A DNA stretch of 64,000 bases. Source: DASQYE01 sp036389315 (GTDB lineage Bacteria > Acidobacteriota > Blastocatellia > Pyrinomonadales > Pyrinomonadaceae). Shown in pieces: positions 53,201 through 62,229 of this stretch (position 1 is the first letter of the stretch; each line of letters starts with the position of its first letter). Under the pieces are notes generated by a model. That model did not search any database and was not told where the DNA came from. It saw only the letters and a list, made by a program, of their open reading frames with translations. The stretch covers positions 62,001 through 126,000 of the forward strand of contig DASVQF010000022.1 of assembly GCA_036389315.1 (NCBI GenBank). The letters run 5' to 3'. Both the position numbers and the translations under genes were made by a program.

Positions 53201-53353
53201 GCGGCAGACCTTTTTCTGACCGGAGCTTTTAAGAGCTTACTTGTTTTAGGAACTGCGCGAGCGAGCGGGCGTGTAAGGAACGCTGGGAAGCTAGCCGTCT
53301 CGGGCGCAAAAATTCGCCGATTTTCGTTAGACCATACATTGAGGCTTTTTCCG

Positions 53354-56212
53354 ATGAAGACATCCATTCGTGTCCGCTCCTTCGCGGCCCTGCTCGTCAC
53401 CTTCTGTTTGCTGCTCGCGCCGATGACGGCCTTCGCCAAAAAGGGCGAGAAGAACTTCAAGCAGGGTCTCCAGTACGAGGCCGCCCAGCAGTGGGATCGC
53501 GCCGCGCAGGAGTTCTCGCTGGCTGTGGCCGCCGACCCGTCGAACATGGAGTACCAACTGCATTACCGTCGCGCCGTCTTCAACGCCTCGCAGATGTACA
53601 TGATGCAGGGGCGCGCGCTGGCCGAGCAGAAGGACTTCATCGGGGCCTACAACGCCTTCCGTCAGGCTTACGCCTACGACCCCGTAAATCAGTTGGCGCT
53701 CTCCGAGATGGAGCGCATGCTGCGCTTGCAGAACGAGAAGGAGGGCGTGACGCCAAACGGCGCGAATGGAAATAGTTCTTCGGACACGGCGCGCATGTCG
53801 CCCGCTTCGCTTCGGAGCAGTGGAGACAGTAACGGCGGCGCGACGCCCGCCAGCCGTAGTGCGTCCACGCAGCAAGAGCCCAGCACGACGATGCCGACAC
53901 AGACCGAGATGCTTCGCGTCGTCGCCTACAGCGGCGACCTCAAGAGCTTCATACGCAGCTACGCCGACAAGCTCAACATCAACGTCATCTTCGATAGCCA
54001 GACCTTTCGCCAGCCGCGCAACATCGAGATCAACCTGAGAGACGTGACGGCGGCGCAGGTGCTCGACTACGTCTTCTTGCAGGAGGGCCTCTTCTTCCAG
54101 AAGCTCAGCCGCCGCACCATCCTCGTCGCAGACCAGACGCGCCGGCCGCAGTACCAGCAGCTCGTCATCCGCACCTTCTATCTTTCAAACGTTGACCCGA
54201 ACGATGCCAAGACCCTGATTCAAACGGCGATTCCGCCGCAGCAGGGCCGCCCGCAGACCATCGTCATCGCCGACAAGTCCACCAACAGCCTGACCGTGCG
54301 CGACACGTCGGAGAACGTCAACCTGATCGGCAATCTCATCTCAAGCATAGATAAAGACCGGGCGGAAGTCGTGATGGACGTGAACATCTACGAGGTCTCG
54401 CGCACAGACCTCCTGGCGTTCGGCAACCAGCTCGGCACGGACACGCAGCTCCTTAACCTCGGCGGCTTGCAGCGCGGCCTCTCGGCTTTCCTCGGTGATC
54501 GCTCGACGGCCTTTACAGGCGTGCCGACGGCGGCGGGCGCGGCCCTCGTCATTCCGTCCTCGGTCATTAGCGCCATCCAGCGCAAGGATCGCACGAAGCT
54601 TCTGGCCTCGACACAGATACACGCCTTCAACGGCGAGGAATCCTCCGCGCGCATAGGACAGCGCGTGCCCGTGCAGACCGCTCAGACCTATCCCTTCGGC
54701 ACGACCACAACCACGCCGAATACCGGAGGCAGCACTGGCGTCAACACGGGCGTCGGCTTTGCCGGAGGCTTCCCCGTTTTCAACTACGAGCCGACGGGTT
54801 TGACGCTGAAGTTCACGCCGCAGGTCTTTCCGAACCTGGACGTGCAGGTCAAGATGTCCATCGAATCGAAGGATGTCTTGAATCCGGGAAGCCTGACGCC
54901 GACCTTTACCGAGCGCACCATCTCGGGCACGGCCCGCATTCAGAACAACCGCACGATGATGCTGGCGAGCGTGGCCCAGGATAAGCAGTCGCAGGGGCGC
55001 GCAGGCATCCCGCTCCTCGGGCTCATTCCCATCTTCGGCCGCCTGTTCAGCACGCCGCGCCGCGACACTTCGCAGACGGATGTCGTCATCGCCGTCACGC
55101 CGCGCGTGCTGCGCGCGCCCGCCGTCACGCCGCGCGACGAAGAGCAGCGTCCGAGCGGCACGCTGCAAACGCCCACGACCGGCTCGCTGGAAGCGCTCTT
55201 GCATGATGCCGACCGCGAGGAGCAGTTGGCCGCAGCCACGGCCGCAGCGCGCCGCATTCCGACAAACGTCGTCGTGCAACTGCCCGACGCAGAGCTTCCG
55301 GCCTACGTGCCCGCGCCGAAAGCCCTGGCGGGCCCGGGCGCGAGCACCGCCGCGACGCCCGTTTCGCAGAGCGAGACGGCTGCCGGCGTGGCTATGACGA
55401 ATGTCGGCAATACGGGCGCAGCGCCCGCTCCGACCAACATTGCAGCGACAGCCGCGCAGACGCGCGAGCCAGCGGCCGTCGCCCTCTCCAACAACACCGC
55501 GAGCAACACGGCGAGCGCACCCGCTGCTGCTGCACCTACTGCGCCGGCAATGCCGACTGTGCAGTCGTTGGCCCTACAGGGCAACATTGATGTCGCAGAG
55601 AAGCTGAGGGCCATGCTGGCGGCGCAGGCGACGACGGGCGGAGCGACCACCAGCAGTAACGCTCAGGTGCAGGCGGCGCTCAATGCTCTGGATGCGCCTC
55701 CGCCCCTTGTCAATAAGAGCGCTGCTCCTGCTGCCGCGCCAAGCGTCACAGCGCAGACGCCCTCTGCTGCGCAAGCGCCTTCCGCCGCGCAGGCTGCTTC
55801 GGCCGAGCTGCGCTTGATGTCCGAGCGGCCGGAGATGCGCGCTGGCGAGCGGCAGCGCGTGGCGATAGTGCTGACGACCAACACTTCTCTGAGGACTGCG
55901 CTGCTGGCCTTGCGCTTCGACCCGCGCATGATCGCGGTGCGCTCCGTCTCGAAGGGCCCGGCCGGGCCCGGTGGGCTTGCGCCGACCATCACGCAGTCGA
56001 TTGATCCCAACGGTATGCTTCTGATCTCGATTGCGCCGTCAACGGATGAGCCGCTCCCGACGGGGTCGAACGTGCTTCTGTACCTGGAGGTCGAGGCGCT
56101 CGCCCCGGGCGAGAGCAAGCTCGTCTTCGATCAGGGCAACATGTACCTCAATGCCGCCGACGGGCGCGCCGTGCAACTGAGACCGATTCCGGGCCACTTG
56201 ACTGTGAAGTAG
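53354..56212 (+). CDS. pilQ: Secretin (PilQ/GspD) with N-terminal TPR and C-terminal cohesin-like domain
   Basis: A 952-residue outer-membrane secretin. A signal peptide (SFAALLVTFCLLLAPMTAFA) and TPR-like repeats (KQGLQYEAAQQWDRAAQEFS) come first, then after a Ser/Gly linker an STN/N0 domain (MLRVVAYSGDLKSFIRSY) and N1 (FYLSNVDPNDAKTLIQTAIP). The secretin core includes VVMDVNIYEVSRTDLLAFG, GLTLKFTPQVFP and the closing LGLIPIFGRLFSTPRRDTSQ. About 250 low-complexity Ala/Thr/Pro residues follow, and the last 140 residues (LRLMSERPEMRAGERQRVAI, LLALRFDPRMIAVRSV) look like a cohesin-type beta domain. The start MKTSIRV is chosen because it opens the signal peptide. Confidence 0.93.
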   Translation: MKTSIRVRSFAALLVTFCLLLAPMTAFAKKGEKNFKQGLQYEAAQQWDRAAQEFSLAVAADPSNMEYQLHYRRAVFNASQMYMMQGRALAEQKDFIGAYNAFRQAYAYDPVNQLALSEMERMLRLQNEKEGVTPNGANGNSSSDTARMSPASLRSSGDSNGGATPASRSASTQQEPSTTMPTQTEMLRVVAYSGDLKSFIRSYADKLNINVIFDSQTFRQPRNIEINLRDVTAAQVLDYVFLQEGLFFQKLSRRTILVADQTRRPQYQQLVIRTFYLSNVDPNDAKTLIQTAIPPQQGRPQTIVIADKSTNSLTVRDTSENVNLIGNLISSIDKDRAEVVMDVNIYEVSRTDLLAFGNQLGTDTQLLNLGGLQRGLSAFLGDRSTAFTGVPTAAGAALVIPSSVISAIQRKDRTKLLASTQIHAFNGEESSARIGQRVPVQTAQTYPFGTTTTTPNTGGSTGVNTGVGFAGGFPVFNYEPTGLTLKFTPQVFPNLDVQVKMSIESKDVLNPGSLTPTFTERTISGTARIQNNRTMMLASVAQDKQSQGRAGIPLLGLIPIFGRLFSTPRRDTSQTDVVIAVTPRVLRAPAVTPRDEEQRPSGTLQTPTTGSLEALLHDADREEQLAAATAAARRIPTNVVVQLPDAELPAYVPAPKALAGPGASTAATPVSQSETAAGVAMTNVGNTGAAPAPTNIAATAAQTREPAAVALSNNTASNTASAPAAAAPTAPAMPTVQSLALQGNIDVAEKLRAMLAAQATTGGATTSSNAQVQAALNALDAPPPLVNKSAAPAAAPSVTAQTPSAAQAPSAAQAASAELRLMSERPEMRAGERQRVAIVLTTNTSLRTALLALRFDPRMIAVRSVSKGPAGPGGLAPTITQSIDPNGMLLISIAPSTDEPLPTGSNVLLYLEVEALAPGESKLVFDQGNMYLNAADGRAVQLRPIPGHLTVK

Positions 56213-56214
56213 TG

Positions 56215-56898
56215 ATGAGAAGGCTAGAGGAAAGCGAGCGCGGGTTCACGTTGATCGAGTTGGTGATGACGCTGACGGTGATGGTCATCTTGACGCTTGG
56301 CGTGATTCCGCTCGTCAAGGTCTCTGTCAGGCGGCAGCGAGAGCAACGTCTGCGCGAGGCTCTGCGCGAGATGCGCCTGGCCATAGAGGAGTTCCACCGC
56401 GACACGGTCGGGATGCAGTGCACAGGCGCAGGCGGAGGGGGAGGCGAATCGGCGACCGCGCCCGTTCCCAACCCTGCACAGAACCCTCCGGCCAACCAGG
56501 CGCGCCAGCTACAGATGTTCGTAGACCCGCGCAGCCGCGTCGTCATCAGCGATTGCACCGTCTTCAGCGCCGACAATCCGGATCGCTACCCGCCGGATTT
56601 GGAGACGCTGGTCAACGGCGTCAACGTCATCTCGCGCACTCCGCCCGGACAGTTGGGCGGGGCCGGACTTTCCGGCTCGGACGAGACGGCGACGACCATC
56701 AACCAGACCTCGACCAAGAAGAAGATTTACCTGCGCTCGATTCCGGTAGACCCGATGACAGGCCAAGCCGATTGGTGCCTGCGCTCCCTGTACGAGTCGG
56801 CGGACTCCTCCAGTTGCAGCGGCGGCGAAAATGTCTTCGACGTGCGTTCCAAATCTACAGGCACGGCGCTCAACGGAGAGAAATACAGTGATTGGTAA
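56215..56898 (+). CDS. Type II/IV pseudopilin (GspG-like)
   Basis: A 227-residue prepilin-like protein. The leader peptide with basic residues ends in the prepilin peptidase site G|FTLIELVMTLTVMVILTL, followed by a helix and an extended C-domain ending FDVRSKSTGTALNGEKYSDW. A Gly-rich loop and the DPMTG segment recur in the next gene, so the two are related. The start ATG at 56215 lies just after the secretin stop; the overlapping GTG at 56212 is an alternative. It is presumably part of the pilus tip or pseudopilus. Confidence 0.9.
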   Translation: MRRLEESERGFTLIELVMTLTVMVILTLGVIPLVKVSVRRQREQRLREALREMRLAIEEFHRDTVGMQCTGAGGGGGESATAPVPNPAQNPPANQARQLQMFVDPRSRVVISDCTVFSADNPDRYPPDLETLVNGVNVISRTPPGQLGGAGLSGSDETATTINQTSTKKKIYLRSIPVDPMTGQADWCLRSLYESADSSSCSGGENVFDVRSKSTGTALNGEKYSDW

Positions 56899-57292
56899 GA
56901 TGATGAGAGGAGGAAGGGGAGGCGGGTTTACGCTGCTTGAGCTGATGATCGTCATCTCGATCATCATCATCCTGGCGGCCGTCGCCCTGCCGCAATATCA
57001 GAAAGCAGTCCTGCACGCGCGCGAGACCGTGCTCAGAGACGACCTCTTCCAGATGCGCAAGCTCATAGACCAGTACGCCGCAGACAAGCTTCAGTTGCCG
57101 CAATCCCTCGAAGACCTCGTCAGCGCCGGTTACATGCGAGAGATTCCGGAAGACCCGATGACTGGCGAGAGAACCTGGAACGTTGTGACGGGCGATGACC
57201 CCAACTCGGACGAAGGCGGGCAGGGCATCATAGATGTGCACAGCACCTCGACAGACACCGGCAGCGACGGCAGACCCTACAGCGAATGGTGA
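56888..57292 (+). CDS. Second pseudopilin (GspG-like)
   Basis: A protein of about 134 residues with a cleavable prepilin leader: MMRGGRGGG|FTLLELMIVISIIIILAAVA. The C-domain holds IPEDPMTGERTWNVVTGDD and ends DTGSDGRPYSEW, the calcium-loop style of the major type II pseudopilin GspG. The GTG at 56888, with GGAGAGAA upstream, overlaps the previous gene by 11 nt; the ATG at 56900 is an alternative. It could be the main subunit of this system, as no longer pilin gene is in the window. Confidence 0.9.
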   Translation: MIGKMMRGGRGGGFTLLELMIVISIIIILAAVALPQYQKAVLHARETVLRDDLFQMRKLIDQYAADKLQLPQSLEDLVSAGYMREIPEDPMTGERTWNVVTGDDPNSDEGGQGIIDVHSTSTDTGSDGRPYSEW

Positions 57293-57298
57293 TTCGAT

Positions 57299-57370
57299 TT
57301 TGGATTTTAGATTAAAAGCTTCGAGTCGTCTTGTACTGTCTTGATCGAAGCTTTTAATCTAAAATCCAAA
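57299..57370. repeat. Perfect 26-bp inverted repeat of 'GGATTTTAGATT' words
   Basis: TTTGGATTTTAGATTAAAAG with CTTCGA (57299-57324) is matched exactly by its reverse complement (57345-57370) around a 20-nt loop. It lies between the pseudopilin and pilM, both rightward, so it may attenuate or protect the transcript rather than end it. It shares words with 36095-36198. Confidence 0.9.
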
Positions 57371-57382
57371 GTCTAGAATGGA

Positions 57383-58324
57383 ATGGCTTCTTTAACTAAA
57401 CTGATCGCGCCGCGCCTGCCCGCGACGGCCATCGGGCTTGAGAGCAAGAGCGCGGCGGTAGTTCACCTGGAACGGCGTCGCCGCGATGGGTTCGCGCTCA
57501 AGCGCGCGGCCACCGTCTCGCTGCCCGACTCGCTACTGACTCCCGGTTTCGACGAAGGCAATATCGGCGACCCGAAAGAGTTGGCCCACGCGCTCGAAGA
57601 GGCCGTCGTGGGGGCGGGCCTGATGCGGCAGCGTAAATGGTCTGTGACGCTGCCGGAAGCGGCGACGCGCACGGTCATCCTCAACCTTGAGAGCGCGCCC
57701 GGCTCGCGCGCAGAGCTGGACGAGATTCTGCGCTGGAAGACGGAGCGGGGTTTCGGCACGCCGCTGGAAGAGCTGAGAGTGGCGCGCGAGAAATTGCCTC
57801 CGGATGCGCAGGGGCGCGCTCGTTACCTGGCCGTCGGGGTGCGCGAGCTTGTGCTGGCCGAGTACGAGAGCGTCTTTGACCTGCTCGGCTGGCGCGCCGG
57901 GCTGATCCTTCCGCGCCACGTAGGCGAAGCGCGCTGGCTCACGCAAACCGCTAAGGGGCGCGATGCGCTGCTCGTCACCTCGCACGCCGAGGGCTTTACG
58001 GTGGTGCTGGTGCGCGATGGGCGTCCCCTGGTCGTACGCTCCGTCATGTGTGACCCGGAAGACCGCGACGACGAGCTTTATCGCCTCCTCCTCTTTTACC
58101 GTGATCGAGTCGCCTCTGCCGATGACGGGCGAACCATAGAGCAGTTGCTAGTCCTCGGCGAAGGCTTCGACAAGCAGCACGTCAGCGAGCTGATACGCGA
58201 AACACTGGGCGAAGAGCTGCGCCCGCTCGGCCCGCAGGAAGTCGGCCTGCTGCTCCCGCCCGGCCAGCTCGATTTCGACGAGATCGCCGCGCCCGCCGGA
58301 GTCGCCGCGATGGCTTGGAGATGA
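57383..58324 (+). CDS. pilM: PilM-like actin-fold pilus assembly protein
   Basis: A 313-residue protein of the PilM/actin-like ATPase type. TAIGLESKSAAVVHLERRRR is the first phosphate-binding strand pair. WSVTLPEAATRTVILNLE, LAVGVRELVLAEYESVFDLL and LLVTSHAEGFTVVLVRDGRP (second phosphate loop) follow. LLVLGEGFDKQHVSELIRE corresponds to the adenosine-binding motif. PilM sits on the cytoplasmic membrane face and links to PilN. No pilN or pilO genes follow here; the next genes encode a sigma factor pair. Confidence 0.85.
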   Translation: MASLTKLIAPRLPATAIGLESKSAAVVHLERRRRDGFALKRAATVSLPDSLLTPGFDEGNIGDPKELAHALEEAVVGAGLMRQRKWSVTLPEAATRTVILNLESAPGSRAELDEILRWKTERGFGTPLEELRVAREKLPPDAQGRARYLAVGVRELVLAEYESVFDLLGWRAGLILPRHVGEARWLTQTAKGRDALLVTSHAEGFTVVLVRDGRPLVVRSVMCDPEDRDDELYRLLLFYRDRVASADDGRTIEQLLVLGEGFDKQHVSELIRETLGEELRPLGPQEVGLLLPPGQLDFDEIAAPAGVAAMAWR

Positions 58325-58409
58325 AAAGCAAGGATGAATGAGTAATGCGGAATGATGAATCAAAGACAAACTGCTTTTACTTCATCCTTCCGCATTCACC
58401 CTTGCTTTT
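58324..58409. terminator. Stem-loop of 'AAGGATGAATG' words after pilM
   Basis: AAAAGCAAGGATGAATG and ATGCGGAATGATGAA on the left face TTCATCCTTCCGCAT and CACCCTTGCTTTT on the right. It lies between pilM and the sigma factor gene and probably ends the pilus operon. It belongs to the same word family as 26707, 34332 and 41582. Confidence 0.6.
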
Positions 58410-58459
58410 AACCGGCTCTTGAAACTTTCCGCCCTTTGGAAGCGTAAGAACTGGGCATC

Positions 58460-59068
58460 ATGAGTATGCTTGCATCCCCCATCGCGTCGCATCTGAGCGC
58501 CAGGACGGACGGCGACCTGGTCGTTCGTGCCATCAGTGGGCGCGAGGACGGTTTTGAGGAGCTTGTGCGCCGCTACCAGAGGCCCATCGCCGCCTACGTC
58601 TACAGGATGGTCGGCGATTACGATGCGGCGCTCGACCTCACGCAGGAAGTCTTCATCAAGGTCTACAACTCGCTCGGGCGCTACCGGCCCGAATACAAAT
58701 TCTCAACCTGGATTTACAAGATCGCGCATAATTCGGCCGTAGATCACCTGCGACGATTCTCTGCGCGCGAGCAGTCGCTCACTTCGGAATCGGACGGCTC
58801 AGCCTACGAGCTGCCGCTTGAGTGCGACAAGCCTACGCCTGAGCAGGAGAGCGAACGTCGCGAGCGACGAGCCGAGATAGAATCGGTCGTTGACTCCCTC
58901 TCGCCCGCCTATCGTGAGCTGGTCGTCCTGCGCCACTCGCACGACCTCAGCTACGACGAGATAGCGGAAGTCACGGGCCTTCCCCTCGGCACTGTTAAGA
59001 ACCGCCTGTTTCGTGCGCGCGAGGTGATGCGCCAGCAGTTTTTGCAGAGAGGCATTACGAGCCCTTGA
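58460..59068 (+). CDS. ECF-family RNA polymerase sigma factor
   Basis: A 202-residue sigma-E-type factor. Region 2 (FEELVRRYQRPIAAYVYRMV, then ALDLTQEVFIKVYNSLGRY and FSTWIYKIAHNSAVDHLRR) binds the -10 element and core polymerase. Region 4 (SPAYRELVVLRHSHDLSYDE, IAEVTGLPLGTVKNRLFRAR) binds the -35 element. The anti-sigma gene follows 16 bp later, so this is a classic sigma/anti-sigma pair, and the membrane and exported proteins downstream may be its targets. Confidence 0.95.
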   Translation: MSMLASPIASHLSARTDGDLVVRAISGREDGFEELVRRYQRPIAAYVYRMVGDYDAALDLTQEVFIKVYNSLGRYRPEYKFSTWIYKIAHNSAVDHLRRFSAREQSLTSESDGSAYELPLECDKPTPEQESERRERRAEIESVVDSLSPAYRELVVLRHSHDLSYDEIAEVTGLPLGTVKNRLFRAREVMRQQFLQRGITSP

Positions 59069-59084
59069 AGGAAATAATTTTTTT

Positions 59085-59666
59085 GTGACGAGCGTGACGC
59101 CGGACAATACTTGCAGGAGCGACGAGATCGCAGCTTACCTGGATGGTGAGCTGGCCGAATCAGCGCGCTGTGCCCTGGAGCGGCACTTGGCCGAGTGCGC
59201 GCCTTGCGCCGAGCAGTTGAGAGAGCAAAGGCGTCTGCTCTGCGCCCTCGACATGGCCTTATCCGGCGAGCACTCGCTTCCCATCCCGAAGGACTTCGCG
59301 CGCGTCGTGGCGGCTCATGCGCAGTCGGACATGAGCGGCGTGCGCGCGCGCTCTGAAAACCGGCGCGCCTTGTGCCTGTGCCTGTTGCTGGCTACGGTCT
59401 CGGCCATCTTGATCGGAAGCGCCGCTCTGAGCGACGCGGCGCTTGCGCCCTTCTGGGCCCTGGCGAAACCGGCCGCGACCGTCATGGCTTTCTTCGGCCG
59501 GATGCTTTATAACGTCGGCGCAGGTCTGGCCGTCATCTCGCGCCTCGGCGGACGCCTGCTCTTCGAGTCGCGGCCGCTGGGACTCTTCGGCTGTTTGCTG
59601 TTCGCGGCGGCGCTCGCCCTGCTTCCCCGCCTGATTATCAGTTATCACCGGACACGTATCACCTGA
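59085..59666 (+). CDS. Zinc-finger (zf-HC2) anti-sigma factor
   Basis: A 193-residue membrane anti-sigma factor. The N-terminal zinc motif is CRSDEIAAYLDGELAESARC with ERHLAECAPCAEQLR (HxxxCxxC). Two membrane-associated segments are seen, LCLCLLLATVSAILIGSAAL and LLFAAALALLPRLIISYH. It would hold the ECF sigma at the membrane until an envelope signal releases it. The GTG at 59085 is read after GAAGGAAATAA. It is translated closely behind the sigma gene. Confidence 0.88.
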   Translation: MTSVTPDNTCRSDEIAAYLDGELAESARCALERHLAECAPCAEQLREQRRLLCALDMALSGEHSLPIPKDFARVVAAHAQSDMSGVRARSENRRALCLCLLLATVSAILIGSAALSDAALAPFWALAKPAATVMAFFGRMLYNVGAGLAVISRLGGRLLFESRPLGLFGCLLFAAALALLPRLIISYHRTRIT

Positions 59667-59737
59667 CCGAGCGCCCGCAAGCGAGCGTGAGAGAGTACAA
59701 AGCCTAAGGCCCTGACTTTGCCCCGAAAAGAAAGATC

Positions 59738-60736
59738 GTGAACCAGCTCTCGCTTCAAAGCAGCCAGGACTTATACGCCACGACGCGCGGCGCATGGAAA
59801 ATGGCTTTGGCCCTCGTGCTGCTGCTGGCGGCGGCCGTGGCCGTGCGCGCGCAGGCGGGCGCTCCCACGCTTCCTTCCCCGGCGGCACAGGATGATACGG
59901 TCGCGCCGCTCGTCGTCGAGGGGGAGGCGAGCGGCGATGTCTTTGGATTGGGGCGCTCGGTCGAGATACGCGGCCACGTCGAGCAGGGGGCCATCTCCTT
60001 CGGCGGCGATGTCATAGTCTCGGGCCGGGTCGAAGGGGACGTGGCGACCATCGGCGGCTCAGTCATTCAGCGCGAGGGCTCCTTTATCGGCGGCGACGTG
60101 ATGGTCATCGGCGGCGCGTACGAGCAGGGCAAGAGCGAACGGGGAAGAAACCCCGCGAGCACGACCATCATGATTGCCGGCTACGAGCAGGAGTTGCGCG
60201 AGATGATGCGCGATCCTTCGAGCCTGCTCAGGCCGCGCTGGTCGCTCTTCTACGTCGGGATGAGGGTACTGGCCGTCCTCTTCTGGTTCATCGTGTCGCT
60301 GGCCTTAACGGCGGCCACGCCCGGCGCTGTGAGCCGCGCGGCGGCCCGCCTTCAGTTGACGAACTTGAGAGTCGCCGTCATAGGCTTCCTCGGGGCGGTC
60401 GTCGTAGCCTTCGGCATCCCGCTCTCTCTACGCGTGCTGCCGACGATGGTCAGCGTGCTTGTCGTCATCACGGCCGTCCTCTTTCTGACGGTCGCGTACC
60501 TGTTCGGGCGCGTCGTCATACATGCAGCGACGGGCCGCTGGTTGCAGCGCCTCATCCTGGCAGAAGGCAGGCATTCGGAATCGGTCGCGCTGCTGTTGGG
60601 CGCTGCCTTCTGGGCCCTAGTCCTCTCGCTGCCCTACGTCTGGCCGCTCCTGGTCGCAGGTCTCCTGGTCACCAGCCTCGGGCTGGCGCTCACGGCCCGT
60701 TACCGCGTCGGCTGGAAGCGTACGCAGAACGTCTGA
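59738..60736 (+). CDS. Polymer-type beta-repeat membrane protein (bactofilin-like repeats)
   Basis: A 332-residue protein. After a signal-like helix (WKMALALVLLLAAAVAVRAQ) comes a short beta-solenoid with Gly/Val repeats of the bactofilin style (VEIRGHVEQGAISFGGDVIV, SGRVEGDVATIGGSVIQ). Four C-terminal membrane helices follow, including VLAVLFWFIVSLALTAATPG and MVSVLVVITAVLFLTVAYLF. It is not a canonical cytoplasmic bactofilin, because the repeats follow a signal sequence. It is downstream of the sigma/anti-sigma pair and may be in that regulon. Function unknown. Confidence 0.7.
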   Translation: MNQLSLQSSQDLYATTRGAWKMALALVLLLAAAVAVRAQAGAPTLPSPAAQDDTVAPLVVEGEASGDVFGLGRSVEIRGHVEQGAISFGGDVIVSGRVEGDVATIGGSVIQREGSFIGGDVMVIGGAYEQGKSERGRNPASTTIMIAGYEQELREMMRDPSSLLRPRWSLFYVGMRVLAVLFWFIVSLALTAATPGAVSRAAARLQLTNLRVAVIGFLGAVVVAFGIPLSLRVLPTMVSVLVVITAVLFLTVAYLFGRVVIHAATGRWLQRLILAEGRHSESVALLLGAAFWALVLSLPYVWPLLVAGLLVTSLGLALTARYRVGWKRTQNV

Positions 60737-60988
60737 GCGGAAGCCGTCCAAGTCGCGCCCCGTTCACCTCTTAACCCAAATTAAAAGTAACTAAACCGCC
60801 TCCTCGCGCGTCTTTATATTTGTCAGGCTTGCAGGTGAATTCGCATAGAACCTTTGACCATACCCGCTCGTAAAACTTTTGAGCGAGCCGCCTTTGCCCG
60901 AAGCGTTAAAGTAGCCGGGGCCGGTCGAGTCCAGCTCTGACCGGCTTTTCCCTCTCTCATGAAATAGACATTTCGAGGATCGAAGTCG

Positions 60989-62218
60989 ATGAAAAAGCTT
61001 CTGTTGCCTTTTGCGCTGGTCGCTCTGGCTCTGCTCCACGGTGTTGCCGCTACGGAAGCGCACGCTCAAACCGCGCAAGCCCCTCCCTCCGCTCAAGCCG
61101 ACGCGGGGCTGACGCCGAACGGTGTCATCGGCGAGGTGACGGCCATTGACACGGCTGCCCGTCAGATGAGCGTCAAGACGGACGCGGGCGCAGTGGTCAA
61201 CGTCTTGATGAGCGACGCGACCATCTACCTCAGACTTCCGCCCGGCGAGAAGACGCTCGATAAGGCGACCAAGATCACGCTCGCAGACGTAGGCGTGGGC
61301 GACCGCGTCTTTGCGCGCGGCAAGACCTCAGACGATCAGAAGACAGTCCCGGCCCGTGCTCTCGTCGTCATGACGAAGGCAGACATCGCGCGCAAGCAGG
61401 AGCATGACCGTGCCGAATGGCGCAGGCGCGGCATCCTCGGCACGATCACTGCCCTCAACCCCGAGACCAAAGAGGTCACCGTCTCCGCGCGCATGCGCGA
61501 GGGCGTGCGGCCCATCATCGTCGAAGCTTCGTCCCCGGCCGTTAACTTCCGGCGCTACGCGCCAGACTCCATCAAGTTCAGCGACGCCCGGCCCAGCTCC
61601 TTCGCAGAGCTGAAGATCGGCGACCAGCTTCGCGCGCTCGGAGAAAAGAGCGCCGACGGCACGCGCTTCACACCCGAAGAGGTGGTCTCCGGCTCTTTCC
61701 GCACCGTCGGCGGCACGGTCACGGCGGTCAACTCTCAGGCGGGCGAGATCAAGATCAACGACCTGCTCACAAAACAGCCCGTCACCATCACGGTCAGGCC
61801 CGACACCATGCTTCGCAGCTTTCCTCCTGAGATGGCTGCGATGATGGCCCAGCGCATGCAGGGCCCAGGCGGCGGGCCCGGCGCAGGCATAGGTGGCGGC
61901 GCGGGTGGTGGGCCCGGCGGCGGCGCTCAGGCCGGTGCGGGCGGCGGGCCGCGCGGCCCCGGCGGCGGCTTCGATTTTCAGGAAGTGCTTGAGCGCCTGC
62001 CCGCGATTCAGGTCGGCGAGTTGAAGACGGGCGACACCATCATCGTCTCAAGCACGACGGGCGCTACACCCGCGCGCGTGACGGCCATCGCGCTCGTCTC
62101 GGGCGTGGACGCACTCCTGAACAGGATGCAGGCCCGGCAGCAGGCCGCTCGCAGTGGGCCCAACCCCGGCGCGTCCAATTCCGGCCCCGACATCAACTTC
62201 GGCATCGGGCTGCCCTGA
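60989..62218 (+). CDS. Exported DUF5666-like protein with Gly-rich segment
   Basis: A 409-residue exported protein. A signal peptide (LLPFALVALALLHGVAATEA) is followed by three similar beta domains (GVIGEVTAIDTAARQMSVKT near residue 46, GILGTITALNPETKEVTV near 150, GGTVTAVNSQAGEIKINDLL near 245) of the DUF5666/OB-like kind. A Gly/Pro-rich stretch (about residues 294-330) interrupts the third or fourth unit before GELKTGDTIIVSSTTGATPA. Its role is unknown. It is followed 11 bp later by a TonB-dependent receptor, so the two may act together at the envelope. Confidence 0.75.
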   Translation: MKKLLLPFALVALALLHGVAATEAHAQTAQAPPSAQADAGLTPNGVIGEVTAIDTAARQMSVKTDAGAVVNVLMSDATIYLRLPPGEKTLDKATKITLADVGVGDRVFARGKTSDDQKTVPARALVVMTKADIARKQEHDRAEWRRRGILGTITALNPETKEVTVSARMREGVRPIIVEASSPAVNFRRYAPDSIKFSDARPSSFAELKIGDQLRALGEKSADGTRFTPEEVVSGSFRTVGGTVTAVNSQAGEIKINDLLTKQPVTITVRPDTMLRSFPPEMAAMMAQRMQGPGGGPGAGIGGGAGGGPGGGAQAGAGGGPRGPGGGFDFQEVLERLPAIQVGELKTGDTIIVSSTTGATPARVTAIALVSGVDALLNRMQARQQAARSGPNPGASNSGPDINFGIGLP

Positions 62219-62229
62219 CCATAATTGCT

